A DNA stretch of 64,000 nt from GCA-2746365 sp963711255 (GCA_963711255.1 CAVQDO010000034.1:15676-79675); one strand, 5' to 3'; shown: positions 8,803-18,272, counted from the stretch's first letter. Translations and numbers: made by a program. Notes: a model not told the origin generated them from the letters alone.

Positions 8803-9906
8803 TTATTCTGCTGTTTCCTGCTGGCGGTAAAATTCATCGGCAAATTCATCGAAGCGGTCATTATCTATCGCATTTCGAATATCGCGCATTAGCTGCTGGT
8901 AATAATATAGATTATGAATTGTGTTCAGCCTGGAACCCAGAATCTCACCGCATTTATCCAGGTGCCGCAGGTAGGAACGCGAGTAGTTTTGACAGGTATA
9001 GCACTGGCAGTTCTCATCGAGCGGGCGTATGTCGTCCTGGTAACGGCTGTTTCTGATTTTCAGGATACCTTTCGAGGTATAAAGAAAGCCGGTACGTGCG
9101 TGGCGAGTTGGGATAACGCAGTCGAACATGTCGATGCCACGCCTGACTGCTTCGATGATATCTTCCGGGCGACCGACACCCATCAGGTAACGGGGTTTTT
9201 CGGCAGGTAGTTTCGTTACGGTAAAATCCAGAACCTGGTTACGCTCTTCCATGGGTTCGCCAACCGATAAACCGCCAATGGCGTAACCGTCAAAGCCGAG
9301 AGCGGTCAGGCCTTCTGCGGATTCATGACGCAGTGCTTCATACATGCCGCCCTGCACTATGCCAAATAAGGCGGAAGCATTACCCTGATGGGCGGTTTTG
9401 CAGCGATCCGCCCAGCGCAGTGACAGGCGCATGGAGTCGCTGGCTTCCTGTTCCGTTGCTGGATAAGGCGTGCATTCATCGAATATCATGACAATATCTG
9501 AACCCAACTCCTTCTGTACCTGCATTGAATACTCGGGCGTTAATTCGATTTTTCTGCCGTCAACCGGTGAATTGAACAGAACCCCGTTTTCGCTAATCTT
9601 TCGCATATTGGCCAGGCTGTATACCTGAAAGCCGCCAGAATCCGTCAGGATGGGTTTCTGCCAGTGCATAAAATCGTGCAGGTCGCCGTGTTTGCGTATG
9701 ATCTCGGTACCGGGCCGCAGCATGAGGTGGAAGGTATTACCGAGAATAATCTCAGCGCCGATACCGGTTAATTCCTCCGGTGTCATCGCTTTGACGGTGC
9801 CGTAAGTACCAACCGGCATAAAGGCCGGGGTCTGGATGGTGCCGCGTTCGAAGCTCAGTTGACCGCGTCGAGCACCATTATTTTCTTTGTTTAATTTGAA
9901 TAACAT
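8803..9906 (-). CDS. tgt: tRNA-guanine transglycosylase
   Basis: Cytoplasmic enzyme that exchanges guanine 34 for preQ1 in tRNAs with GUN anticodons, on the queuosine pathway. Motifs are clear: ILGNTFHLMLRPG, the nucleophile region LTDSGGFQVYSLA, IFDECTPYP, IGGLSVGEP, MGVGRPEDIIEAV, and the zinc site CQCYTCQNYSRSYLRHL with its final His further on (TIHN). Length 367 is slightly under the E. coli protein. It is the partner of queA, 162 bp upstream, from which it is separated by a REP-like palindrome. Its final residues (EFYRQQETAE) look complete. Confidence 0.97.
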   Translation of the reverse strand: MLFKLNKENNGARRGQLSFERGTIQTPAFMPVGTYGTVKAMTPEELTGIGAEIILGNTFHLMLRPGTEIIRKHGDLHDFMHWQKPILTDSGGFQVYSLANMRKISENGVLFNSPVDGRKIELTPEYSMQVQKELGSDIVMIFDECTPYPATEQEASDSMRLSLRWADRCKTAHQGNASALFGIVQGGMYEALRHESAEGLTALGFDGYAIGGLSVGEPMEERNQVLDFTVTKLPAEKPRYLMGVGRPEDIIEAVRRGIDMFDCVIPTRHARTGFLYTSKGILKIRNSRYQDDIRPLDENCQCYTCQNYSRSYLRHLDKCGEILGSRLNTIHNLYYYQQLMRDIRNAIDNDRFDEFADEFYRQQETAE

Positions 9907-9980
9907 CAGTAGTTTATGTAATATATTTAATCTATATAATAGGTTGTGTGCATATGAGTTTGGACTTCTTATTAGCTATT

Positions 9981-10040
9981 CGCGGAATAAATTCCGCTCC
10001 TACACGGTGCCGCTTTGCTAGCAGCGGAATTTATTCCGCG
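9981..10040. repeat. REP-like palindrome pair between queA and tgt
   Basis: Two perfect 18-base inverted arms, CGCGGAATAAATTCCGCT (9981-9998) and its complement (10023-10040), separated by 24 bases. Each arm is itself nearly palindromic, so either one long hairpin or two small ones can form. The left arm is followed by CCTACA, which resembles the GCTCCTACA ending of Pseudomonas-type REP elements. It lies 28 bp after the queA stop on the minus strand and could stabilise or attenuate the queA-tgt message. I saw no second copy in this window. Confidence 0.75.
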
Positions 10041-10068
10041 ATGTTTAGTTGTTAATGTCTCACCTGGA

Positions 10069-11103
10069 TTAACTGATAAACATGGCATCGCCATAACTGA
10101 AAAAGCGGTATTCATTAGCGATTGCTGATTCGTAACAGCGCATTATTTCATCTTTACCGGCAAATGCACTGATTAACATTAGCAGTGTTGACTCGGGCAG
10201 GTGAAAGTTAGTAATCAGCGCATCAATACTTTTGAAGCTGTAACCGGGGTAAATGAAAATATCGGTTTCACCACGGTATGCTTCGAGTTCACCGTGTAGC
10301 GATGCTGATTCCAGTGAACGAACCGTGGTTGTACCGACAGCAATAATACGCCCGCCTTTTTCTCGCGTTCGCCGGCATTTATCGACCGTATCCTGCGTTA
10401 CATCGATGTATTCAAAATGCATTTTGTGGTCTTCGATCGCGTCACAGCGCACCGGCTGAAAAGTACCGGCGCCAACATGCAGGGTAACATAAGCGCTGTT
10501 CACGCCTTTTTGTTTAATCTTTTCCAATAATTCATCGTCAAAGTGCAGGCCGGCGGTTGGCGCTGCGACAGCGCCAGGAGCATCCGCATAAACTGTTTGA
10601 TAACGCGACATATCCTCGACGGTGTCACCACGAGTGATGTAGGGCGGTAGCGGCATATGGCCTATTTGTTCCATGATATCTGCGATGGACTCGCCGTCAG
10701 GGCTGCTGAGTCGAAAAAGATCACCTTCCCGGCCTTCGACATTAACGCTGTATTGATGTGCCCTGCTTTCATCACAGAGCGTGATTTTACTGCCTGATTT
10801 TGGGGTTTTACTGGCCTTGAGGTGTGCCAGGCACGAATGTTTACCAGTCAGGCGCTCGATCAGTATTTCTACCTTACCCCCGGTTTCCTTGAAACCGTAT
10901 ATTCGCGCCGGGATAACCCGGGTATTGTTAAATACCAGCAGGTCATCAGGATTGATTAAATCCAGGATTTCATTGAACTGAAGGTGTTCAATAATTTTCT
11001 GTTGACGCGAATAGTGCAGCAGGCGGCTATGCGAGCGGATTTCGCAGGGTGTTTGAGCAATCAGGTGCTCAGGTAGATGGTATTGGAATTCGCGTGTTTT
11101 CAT
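10069..11103 (-). CDS. queA: S-adenosylmethionine:tRNA ribosyltransferase-isomerase
   Basis: Converts preQ1-modified tRNA to epoxyqueuosine using the ribosyl part of SAM. The 344 residues begin MKTREFQYHLPEHLIAQTP and contain the QueA signatures VFNNTRVIPARIYG, GAVAAPTAGLHFD, HVGAGTFQPV and TNFHLPESTLLMLISAF. First gene of the queA-tgt-yajC-secDF operon; the divergent upstream side has only about 100 bp before the next minus-strand gene. A cytoplasmic enzyme, intact. Confidence 0.97.
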   Translation of the reverse strand: MKTREFQYHLPEHLIAQTPCEIRSHSRLLHYSRQQKIIEHLQFNEILDLINPDDLLVFNNTRVIPARIYGFKETGGKVEILIERLTGKHSCLAHLKASKTPKSGSKITLCDESRAHQYSVNVEGREGDLFRLSSPDGESIADIMEQIGHMPLPPYITRGDTVEDMSRYQTVYADAPGAVAAPTAGLHFDDELLEKIKQKGVNSAYVTLHVGAGTFQPVRCDAIEDHKMHFEYIDVTQDTVDKCRRTREKGGRIIAVGTTTVRSLESASLHGELEAYRGETDIFIYPGYSFKSIDALITNFHLPESTLLMLISAFAGKDEIMRCYESAIANEYRFFSYGDAMFIS

Positions 11104-11209
11104 TGGCGGCGAATAATAACGCTTTCACGCGAAAGAATATATTACTGAACGCTGATTTTTAACTTAAATACCGTTTTAAGGTTTTATTTCAGGTGAGTCT
11201 GGCGAGTTA

Positions 11210-11488
11210 CTAACTGCTCATTTTGCCAACAGCGCAACTGACAAAGGATTTAGCTTTTGCTTTCGCGGCTTTCAGGCCTTCTGCGGTACCGCTTTCGGGG
11301 TAACCCAGCTTTAGCAGCAGCATGCTTATCGCTTCGCGGCTGGATTCGTCACCGTTAATGCTAACGACACCATTTTCGATATCAACCTGGCAGTCATCCA
11401 CCGCCTCATGGGCATTTAACTTTGTGCTGATGGTATTGGCACAGCCGCCGCATTTAATGTTTTCAACTGAAATCTGGTATGTCATCAC
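11210..11488 (-). CDS. Heavy-metal-associated (HMA) domain protein
   Basis: A 92-residue protein whose first 70 residues form an HMA ferredoxin-like fold: YQISVENIKCGGCANTI, with the metal-binding CGGC pair, then DCQVDIENGVVSINGD. Such domains bind Cu(I) or similar soft metals in chaperones and P-type ATPases. The C-terminal 25 residues (AAKAKAKSFVSCAVGKMSS) are basic with one extra cysteine and unlike CopZ. It lies 22 bp after the rhodanese gene on the same strand, so the two are probably co-transcribed. A soluble copper or sulfur-linked carrier is the likeliest role; the substrate is not known. Confidence 0.85.
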   Translation of the reverse strand: MMTYQISVENIKCGGCANTISTKLNAHEAVDDCQVDIENGVVSINGDESSREAISMLLLKLGYPESGTAEGLKAAKAKAKSFVSCAVGKMSS

Positions 11489-11510
11489 TAGCCCCTTATG
11501 AAGCGTTTAA

Positions 11511-11798
11511 CTAGCAGCCCATAAACTGCAGGTAGCCGCCGATATTATGTACCCGGTCTACCCCTAGTTGTTGCAGGTATTTTTTAACCATTTCTGAACG
11601 TGCACCGGTACGGCAATATAGTACTACAGGTTTGGTGGTATCAATATCATCTTTTAAATGCTGAAAACTATTGATAGGCATGTTGATGGCACCAGTTAGT
11701 GCGCCCTGGCTGAATTCGACAGGTGAGCGAACGTCGATAAGCTGGCCTCCTTCACTCATGATTTCCTTTAAAAAACTGCAATTGTATCTCTCAATCAT
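11511..11798 (-). CDS. Single-domain rhodanese-like protein
   Basis: A 95-residue rhodanese domain with the catalytic cysteine at Cys62 in VLYCRTGARSEM, plus the LIDVRSPVEFSQGALTGAINMP signature. Such proteins carry persulfide sulfur; the six-residue active loop (CRTGAR) is typical of the GlpE/PspE-like group. No signal peptide is visible, so it should be cytoplasmic. It precedes the HMA-domain gene by 22 bp. The specific acceptor cannot be told from sequence. Confidence 0.92.
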   Translation of the reverse strand: MIERYNCSFLKEIMSEGGQLIDVRSPVEFSQGALTGAINMPINSFQHLKDDIDTTKPVVLYCRTGARSEMVKKYLQQLGVDRVHNIGGYLQFMGC

Positions 11799-11959
11799 AA
11801 TTAAATTAGTAATAGCGAAGAATATAAGGATTCTATTATATTTGGATAATTATTTCAATATCAATGTGTTAAGTCTATGCGCCTGTTCTGCTTTATTAAC
11901 AGGCTTTATTGCGTCTAGAATACGCCAGCAAATAACCCGGTGTTAATAGAGGAAGCACT

Positions 11960-12241
11960 ATGTTTAAAACGAATGAATATTTTGACGGAAAAGTGAAATC
12001 AATAGCTTTTCAGGGTGATTCAAAGGCCGCCACAGTCGGTGTTATGGCGGCAGGCGAGTATGTGTTTAATACGGCTGAAAAAGAAAAAATGAGCGTTGTT
12101 TCTGGTGAGCTGGTTATCCAGCTGGCCGGAGAGGATAACAGTAAATCTTACACCGCTGGCCAGTCGTTTGAGGTTGCTGCAGACAGCTCTTTTACTGTTT
12201 CTGTGCCAGCTGATTGTGCTTACTTATGTGAGTACGGCTAA
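11960..12241 (+). CDS. ppnP: Pyrimidine/purine nucleoside phosphorylase PpnP
   Basis: Small cupin-fold enzyme (formerly DUF1255/YaiE) that phosphorolyses several nucleosides to base plus ribose 1-phosphate. The 93-residue length and the segments NEYFDGKVKSIAF, GVMAAGEYVFNTAEKEKMSVVSG, the AGQSFEVAADSSFTV strand pair and CAYLCEYG at the end match the family almost throughout. A GAGGAAGCACT ribosome site precedes the ATG. It is a stand-alone gene, divergent from the rhodanese gene across 161 bp. Confidence 0.95.
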   Translation: MFKTNEYFDGKVKSIAFQGDSKAATVGVMAAGEYVFNTAEKEKMSVVSGELVIQLAGEDNSKSYTAGQSFEVAADSSFTVSVPADCAYLCEYG

Positions 12242-12357
12242 GTCAGTTATTTGCTAAAAAATCGTATTATGTGAAGTGCCGCACATTTTAGTGGCAGATT
12301 TAAGGCGAAAATGCTGATAGTGATTTTTAACGGCAAGTTTTTAACGGCAAGTAGTAG

Positions 12358-12855
12358 GTGTATCGCGTGAGTAGCCGAGTTTTTCGTTCCATTACAAGTA
12401 TTTCCATTGCTGTAGCCAGCCTCATGTTACTGGCCTGTAACTCCCAAAACCTTCAGCAGGCACAGTCTGGCATGTGTCCACAGCAGCGGGCGACGGAAAT
12501 GGCTCCAGCTTTTTCGGCCAGCCAGTCTAATCCACTAGATATTAATGAACAGAATTTTGAGGCCGGCAAAGATCTCTATCTAAAAACCGTAAAACCGGTT
12601 GCCTGTGTTGAATGTCATGGTGAGCGCGGTGACGGCAACGGCCGCATGGCCAGTATGTTTGAACCGGCACCGAGGAATTTTACCTGTTCTGAAGTGGTTG
12701 CTGATTTACCGGATGGCCAGCTGTTCTGGATTATCAAAAACGGTTCTATTGGCACCAGCATGCCAGCATTTCATAGTTTAAGTGATGAACAAATCTGGCA
12801 GTTAACAATGTACCTGCGTAGCTTCGAAATAAAAACTGAAGTCACCATGAAATAG
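12358..12855 (+). CDS. Monohaem c-type cytochrome lipoprotein
   Basis: A 165-residue exported cytochrome c. The N-terminus has a basic start, a hydrophobic stretch and the lipobox LLAC (about residues 23-26), so it should be a lipid-anchored periplasmic protein. One haem site, CVECHGERGDGNGRMA, is visible, with a likely axial methionine in GTSMPAFHSLSDEQIWQL, the usual class I C-terminal helix. Start is GTG at 12358; a second GTG at 12367 is possible. Stands alone between ppnP and selO. Its electron partner is unknown; the oxidase nearby is a possible acceptor. Confidence 0.88.
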   Translation: MYRVSSRVFRSITSISIAVASLMLLACNSQNLQQAQSGMCPQQRATEMAPAFSASQSNPLDINEQNFEAGKDLYLKTVKPVACVECHGERGDGNGRMASMFEPAPRNFTCSEVVADLPDGQLFWIIKNGSIGTSMPAFHSLSDEQIWQLTMYLRSFEIKTEVTMK

Positions 12856-12943
12856 TATTTCAGACTATCGTGATTGCCAGCCTTTAATTAAATCCCTGTT
12901 ATTAACCCGTTGATATTTTTTCATGTGTCGTCACAATGAACAC

Positions 12944-14422
12944 ATGAGTACATTAGAACAGCTGAGTTTCAGTAACAGCTTCAGCACCCTTCCTGAAATA
13001 TTTTATTCAGAACACAAACCAAAAGCATTGTCGGGAGATTTTTTAATTCACTTTAATCACGCTGTAGCCGCTATGCTGGGGCTGGATGAGAGTGAATGTG
13101 AACGCAGTGATTTGCTGGATATTTTTACCACGAAGAAAAAATTTACCGGTTTCAAGCCAGTCGCCATGTGTTATGCCGGGCATCAGTTTGGACATTTTGT
13201 TCCGCGTTTAGGTGATGGCCGCGCAATATTACTTGCGCAGTTACGCAATGAAAATCAGACCTGGGATCTTCAGTTAAAAGGTGCCGGTCCAACTTTGTAC
13301 TCACGCGGCAGTGACGGCCGAGCCGTGCTTCGTTCTTCTATACGTGAATATTTATGCAGTGCTGCAATGCACGGTTTAAATATAGCAACTACGCATGCAC
13401 TGTTTTTATCAGGCAGTTCTGAAGAAGTATACCGCGAAGAGATTGAACCGGGTGCCATGGTATTGCGCGTGGCGCAAAGTCATATACGTTTTGGCAGCTT
13501 TGAGTATTATTTTTATTCACAGCGTTATGATGATCTAAAGTTGCTGGCCGATTATGTACTGCAGCAGTATTACCCTCACCTGCTGCATGAAAAAAATCCG
13601 ATGCATGCTTTTTTAGATGAAGTGATTGCTGACACTGCAGAGCTTATCGCTAACTGGCAGGCGGTAGGTTTTGCTCATGGCGTGATGAATACCGATAATA
13701 TGTCAATTCACGGTATCACGCTGGATTATGGTCCGTTTGGCTTTGTTGAACAGTTTGATCCCCAGTATATCTGCAATCATTCTGACCATCATGGCCGTTA
13801 CGCTTTTAATAAACAGCCGGAAATCGGTTTGTTTAATGTTAGCTGCCTGGCGCAGGCATTATTGCCGGTATTACACGACGATCCCGATGAAGCGGTAAAA
13901 CTGGCTAAACAGTCACTGGAAAATTATCAACCGGCATTCATGAAAAACTATGCAGCGCTCATGCGTAAAAAGCTGGGTTTTGTCCAGGCCAGGGATGAAG
14001 ATCAAACGTTAATTACTGCACTGCTGGAGTTACTTGAAGCCGGTCATGTCGATTACACTATTTTCTTCAGGCGCTTAAGTCACTTATTAAGCGATGAAAA
14101 TATCGTAAAATGCCGTGATCTGTTTATTGATCGTGAGTCATTTGATCAGTGGTTTGCGCAGTACCAGGAACGCTTAAGCATTGAAAACAGCTCAGCCGAA
14201 GAGCGCAGTGAGCAAATGAAAAAGGTCAATGCAAAGTTTATCTTACGAAATTACATGGCAGAAAAAGCGATCCGAAAAGCGCAGGATGAAAACGATTATT
14301 CTGAAATAGAAAATTTGATGAAAATACTACAGCAACCATTTGATGAGCATAGTGAGTTTGAACATTATGCCGGCCACCCACCGGAATGGGCGCAGCAGAT
14401 AGAAGTGAGCTGCTCATCATAG
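12944..14422 (+). CDS. selO: Protein adenylyltransferase SelO (YdiU family)
   Basis: Pseudokinase-fold enzyme that transfers AMP from ATP to hydroxyl residues of target proteins, linked to oxidative stress. Visible signatures: YAGHQFGHFVPRLGDGRAILL, LQLKGAGPTLYSRGSDGRAVLRSS, HGVMNTDNMSIHGITLDYGPFGF (catalytic and metal-binding region) and SCLAQALLP. The protein ends in CSS, matching the C-terminal Cys (or Sec in animal forms). The frame is open from 12923, but I chose the ATG at 12944 (MSTLEQLSFSNSF), as homologues begin there. The stop is 7 bp before the DsbA-like gene, suggesting co-transcription. Confidence 0.95.
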   Translation: MSTLEQLSFSNSFSTLPEIFYSEHKPKALSGDFLIHFNHAVAAMLGLDESECERSDLLDIFTTKKKFTGFKPVAMCYAGHQFGHFVPRLGDGRAILLAQLRNENQTWDLQLKGAGPTLYSRGSDGRAVLRSSIREYLCSAAMHGLNIATTHALFLSGSSEEVYREEIEPGAMVLRVAQSHIRFGSFEYYFYSQRYDDLKLLADYVLQQYYPHLLHEKNPMHAFLDEVIADTAELIANWQAVGFAHGVMNTDNMSIHGITLDYGPFGFVEQFDPQYICNHSDHHGRYAFNKQPEIGLFNVSCLAQALLPVLHDDPDEAVKLAKQSLENYQPAFMKNYAALMRKKLGFVQARDEDQTLITALLELLEAGHVDYTIFFRRLSHLLSDENIVKCRDLFIDRESFDQWFAQYQERLSIENSSAEERSEQMKKVNAKFILRNYMAEKAIRKAQDENDYSEIENLMKILQQPFDEHSEFEHYAGHPPEWAQQIEVSCSS

Positions 14423-14429
14423 GTGTAGT

Positions 14430-15056
14430 GTGAATCACTCCGATACAACCCTTTATTATGTGCATGACCCGATGTGCAGCTGGTGCTGGGGCTTTCTTCC
14501 GGTGTGGAAGCAGGTTCAGGCTGCACTGCCGCAAACGCTGCCGGTAAGATATGTGCTGGGCGGTTTGGCACCCGATACGGATGAGCCTATGCCCGAGAGT
14601 ATGCAGCGAACCATAAAACAGACCTGGCAAAGAATTCAGCAGGAAATACCGGGAACGCTGTTTAATTATGATTTCTGGGTAAACTGCCAGCCACGGCGTT
14701 CCACCTATCCTGCCTGCCGCGCGGTGCTGGCAGCGGGTATGCAGAGTGAAGTAAAGGCCAGGAAAATGCTGCTGGCGATACAGCAGGCCTATTATCTGCA
14801 GGCAAGAAATCCTTCTGATAATACGGTTTTAATCGCGATTTCCGCTGAAATCGGCCTTGATAGCAGCCTGTTTGAGCAGGATTTTTACTCCGGGCAATGT
14901 AAAACATTGTTAACAGAGCAGCTGCAGCTGGCGTCAGCTCTTGAGGCTTACAGCTTTCCTGGTTTAGTATTACGGCGTAATGAATCTAACACTATGATTT
15001 CTATAGACTATACTAACAGTGATTCGATTGTTTCTGAGGTATTGAAGCATATTTGA
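14430..15056 (+). CDS. DsbA-family (thioredoxin-fold) oxidoreductase
   Basis: A 208-residue DsbA-fold protein with CSWC in HDPMCSWCWGFLPVW near the N-terminus, a helical insertion (RTIKQTWQRIQQEIPGTLF), and the C-terminal SFPGLVLRRN segment containing the cis-proline position. There is no signal peptide, so it belongs with the cytoplasmic DsbA-like/FrnE-type proteins rather than periplasmic DsbA. It lies 7 bp after selO. Because SelO activity is redox-sensitive, a functional link is plausible but inferred. Confidence 0.88.
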   Translation: MNHSDTTLYYVHDPMCSWCWGFLPVWKQVQAALPQTLPVRYVLGGLAPDTDEPMPESMQRTIKQTWQRIQQEIPGTLFNYDFWVNCQPRRSTYPACRAVLAAGMQSEVKARKMLLAIQQAYYLQARNPSDNTVLIAISAEIGLDSSLFEQDFYSGQCKTLLTEQLQLASALEAYSFPGLVLRRNESNTMISIDYTNSDSIVSEVLKHI

Positions 15057-15122
15057 TCCAGCGAGTTAATTGTTACTAAATCACCTTTAAATACCAACCC
15101 CCCATATGGATTACCAAGATTG

Positions 15123-18100
15123 ATGCTGCACACTATTAGACATCACCTGAATATAACGATTGCTGCTGTCTGTCTGATCGCCGCCCCATACGTTTATGCT
15201 GTTAATGTTGCCGATGTGGCGACTGGTGGTGTCACCGCTGCCCAAATGCAAACGGCATTAACAGGTAGTGGCGTCACAATCAGTAATTTAACGATAACAC
15301 CAATTGCAGGCTGCACGGTCAATCAGGGTGTGGGTGTTTTCAGCAATGGTACGACACCGGTCGGTCCCGGTCCGGTGCTGGGTGTGTCTACCGGTGTAGT
15401 GGTATCGAACAGTGCTTTTGATATTACTACGGGTAGTGGTGACCAGGTTGATACCTCGAATAACCGGGCTAATAATACCAACCTGTTATGCAGCGGTACG
15501 GCCAGTGATGCAGATATTGTTGCGATTGAGCCGGCGGCAGTAGCTGGCGAATATGCTGCAATTGAATTTGATGTGGTGCCCACTGCAGCCATCCTGGCTA
15601 TCCCCTTTCAATTTGGTTCAGATGAATTCCCTGAATATGTCTGCAGTAACTTTGGTGACCTGGTTGGAATATTTGTCAGTGGCCCCGGTATTTCTGGTCC
15701 CTATTCCGGTGGGCTGAATGCTGAAAACTACGCTAAAACATCATCTGGCCAGCTTTCTTCCATTAACTGGGTTAATACGGGTGTGGTCGGTATTAACGGC
15801 AACATTGCAAACTGCGGTAGCCTGGCGAACTCGGCTTATTATTCGGATAACAGTAATGGTAATACCACAGGCGGTAATGCTGTAGTCGCAACAACCAATG
15901 CCAATCTTGAACTGGATGGTTTTACCAATACCCTGTTTCAGCCGATTAACGTTACCCCTGGCCAGACCTACCATGTAAAAATTGCAGTAGCTGATGCCGG
16001 TGACAGGCAATATGATTCAACGGCGTTTATTCACCCTCTTTTTAGCACAACCACCTTTTCCGGTTTTGACCTGGGTGACGCGCCGGACAGTTATAAAACC
16101 CTGACCAGCAGTGGTGGCCCGAGTCATGGCGTTGATAATTCAATTTTTATCGGTGCTGCAGCACCTGACAATGAAGTAACAGGTTTACCCTCTGTGAATG
16201 CAGATGGCGATGACCTTGATAATGCCGATGATGAAGATGGTGTGGCCAGTTTTCCTGTGCTCAGCAGCAATGCAACAAGTTACAGTGTGAATGTTAATGT
16301 CACTAATAACTCAGGCAATTCTGCCAGGCTTGTAGGCTGGATAGACTTTAATCGTAATGGCACTTTTGAGTCAGGTGAAGGTACGCAAACTAACATTGCA
16401 AATGGAACGACAGGCGCAACAGTCGCACTAAACTGGCCGGCATTAAGCGGTCTGGTTATCGGTGATAGCTATGTGCGCATACGTTTTTCCAGTGACCTTG
16501 GACTGTCTGTTTTTAGCACCGGTGGAACCATGTCTGACGGTGAAGTGGAAGACTATTCGATCCCCATTGTAGGGGTGAATTTTGACAAGTATGCCAGCAC
16601 CAACGCAACCTGTAGCGATACACTCGATGCGATCACGGTTACCAGTGGTACCAATGTTTATTATTGTTATACCGTTTCAAATCCGAATGCGATTCCATTT
16701 GTTATCAGTGCTGGAAACACCTCAGATGACCAGGGCCATGATTTATCCGGACTGGAACAGAATTACCTGCCTGCAGCATCGCAAACAGTCATTGTCGGTC
16801 CAATCGTTGCTGGCAGCGCGCAATTACCAACAGGTAACACTACGGTAAATAATGCACAGGTTATAGCCACTATTAGCGGTAACGATGTACCCGATAATGA
16901 ATCAGCCAGTGTTACCGTTAATGTTATTCCGCCCGCCAGTGGCATCAAGCAGCTATATTTCGATGCCTTAAATACTGCTGCGCAAGATCTTACCCGTGTG
17001 CCGCCCGCTGCACAGACGGTAACGCCAGATTTAGATGTACTAACGCTTAACCAGTCAGTGCCATTTGCTGCGCCGTTTACTATAACCGGTGGCAGTACAA
17101 CGAATGTGCAACTACGTATACGCCGTCGTAATGGTGGTGGCGGGCGTACTATTCAAGTTGATTTGTACAATGGCGGTACAGCAACATTGATTGCTTCAAA
17201 TACTGCAAACTGGAATTCAGGAGCCTGGACCACTGTTACAGTGCCACTTGCTATTGCGGCGGATGCAAACTTTGCGATTGGTGATTTTGTTCGAGTGGTG
17301 ATTACTAACACGCCAGCCAGCAATGGTGATATCAGGGTAAGTTCGCTGAGAAACGGCATTCGTTCCGAAGTACAGATGCAGTCAGGTACGGTGATTAATG
17401 TTGATAATATTGACGTATTTTCTGCACCTTATCCCGCTGTTACAAAATTCTCATCGTATGAACCGGGAAATACCGTCTACATCCGCGCCACAGTGAGTGA
17501 CCCTTTTGGCAGTGCCGATATTAACGGAGCAAACATTACCATTACTGATCCGACGCCATCGGTTCCAGTTAATAATGTTGCCATGACATCGGTTGCAACA
17601 CCGACAGCTGCAACACGTGTTTATGAATACATGTATGTTATTCCAGCAACGCCAGATGGTTTCTGGAGCCTGAGTGTTACTGCCAATGAAGGTACTGAAG
17701 GTACGGTGTCACATACCGCGCTGGCAACAATGATTGTCGGTACGGCTAATATCACGGTCAGTAAAAACAGCCAGGTTTTATCCGACCCGGTTAATGCTAC
17801 AGAACCAAAAGCAATTCCAGGGGCCATTGTTGAATATACTATTGGTGTAGTAAATAGCGGTTTCGGCTATGTTGATACTGACTCATTTATTATTACCGAC
17901 CCATTATCACCTAGTGTTACTTTTTACTTTGGCTCGCCGCTTGATCCGGTAAACATGATCGATGGGGTTACTGCAAGCGGTCTTACTGTGCCCTTAAATA
18001 TTGGCCCTGTGGCTGATCCGCTTGATGATATTGACTATTCCAATGACGGTGGTTTATCGTATATCGTACCGACACTCGACGCTGGTGGTTTTGACATAAC

Positions 18101-18209
18101 GGTACCGCCCATCAACTATATTCGTATAAACCCCAAGGGTGAATTCAGCGGCAGTGACGGGGTGAATAATCCATCGATGGAAATCAAGTTCAGGGTCCGG
18201 GTTGAATAA
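15123..18209 (+). CDS. Large secreted protein with choice-of-anchor L, GEVED and DUF11-like domains
   Basis: About 1028 residues with an N-terminal signal peptide (hydrophobic ITIAAVCLIAAPYVYA). The first 300 residues match the choice-of-anchor L type (VVSNSAFDITTGSGDQVDTSN, FGSDEFPEYVCSNFGDLVGIF). Residues about 320-480 form a GEVED domain: DLGDAPDSYKT, DADNEDGV-like acidic Ca-binding repeats, GWIDFNRNGTFESGEG and SDGEVEDYSI. Later parts are DUF11-like beta domains (YYCYTVSNPN, GAIVEYTIGVVNSG). There is no C-terminal sorting signal, so it may be released or held non-covalently at the surface. Composition is rich in Asn, Thr, Gly and Val, as in adhesins. No secretion partner is adjacent. Confidence 0.85.
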   Translation: MLHTIRHHLNITIAAVCLIAAPYVYAVNVADVATGGVTAAQMQTALTGSGVTISNLTITPIAGCTVNQGVGVFSNGTTPVGPGPVLGVSTGVVVSNSAFDITTGSGDQVDTSNNRANNTNLLCSGTASDADIVAIEPAAVAGEYAAIEFDVVPTAAILAIPFQFGSDEFPEYVCSNFGDLVGIFVSGPGISGPYSGGLNAENYAKTSSGQLSSINWVNTGVVGINGNIANCGSLANSAYYSDNSNGNTTGGNAVVATTNANLELDGFTNTLFQPINVTPGQTYHVKIAVADAGDRQYDSTAFIHPLFSTTTFSGFDLGDAPDSYKTLTSSGGPSHGVDNSIFIGAAAPDNEVTGLPSVNADGDDLDNADDEDGVASFPVLSSNATSYSVNVNVTNNSGNSARLVGWIDFNRNGTFESGEGTQTNIANGTTGATVALNWPALSGLVIGDSYVRIRFSSDLGLSVFSTGGTMSDGEVEDYSIPIVGVNFDKYASTNATCSDTLDAITVTSGTNVYYCYTVSNPNAIPFVISAGNTSDDQGHDLSGLEQNYLPAASQTVIVGPIVAGSAQLPTGNTTVNNAQVIATISGNDVPDNESASVTVNVIPPASGIKQLYFDALNTAAQDLTRVPPAAQTVTPDLDVLTLNQSVPFAAPFTITGGSTTNVQLRIRRRNGGGGRTIQVDLYNGGTATLIASNTANWNSGAWTTVTVPLAIAADANFAIGDFVRVVITNTPASNGDIRVSSLRNGIRSEVQMQSGTVINVDNIDVFSAPYPAVTKFSSYEPGNTVYIRATVSDPFGSADINGANITITDPTPSVPVNNVAMTSVATPTAATRVYEYMYVIPATPDGFWSLSVTANEGTEGTVSHTALATMIVGTANITVSKNSQVLSDPVNATEPKAIPGAIVEYTIGVVNSGFGYVDTDSFIITDPLSPSVTFYFGSPLDPVNMIDGVTASGLTVPLNIGPVADPLDDIDYSNDGGLSYIVPTLDAGGFDITVPPINYIRINPKGEFSGSDGVNNPSMEIKFRVRVE

Positions 18210-18243
18210 GCAAGAGTTAAAATTAACTTGATCCAGCAGACAT

Positions 18244-18272
18244 AAAAAAGCTGGTTATATAAATAACCAGCT
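18244..18272 (-). terminator. Rho-independent terminator of the DUF1631 gene
   Basis: Perfect 10-bp stem AGCTGGTTAT / ATAACCAGCT (18249-18258 with 18263-18272) and a four-base loop. Read on the minus strand the hairpin is followed by a run of six T, 62 bp after the end of the DUF1631 gene. It lies between two convergent genes. Confidence 0.8.
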
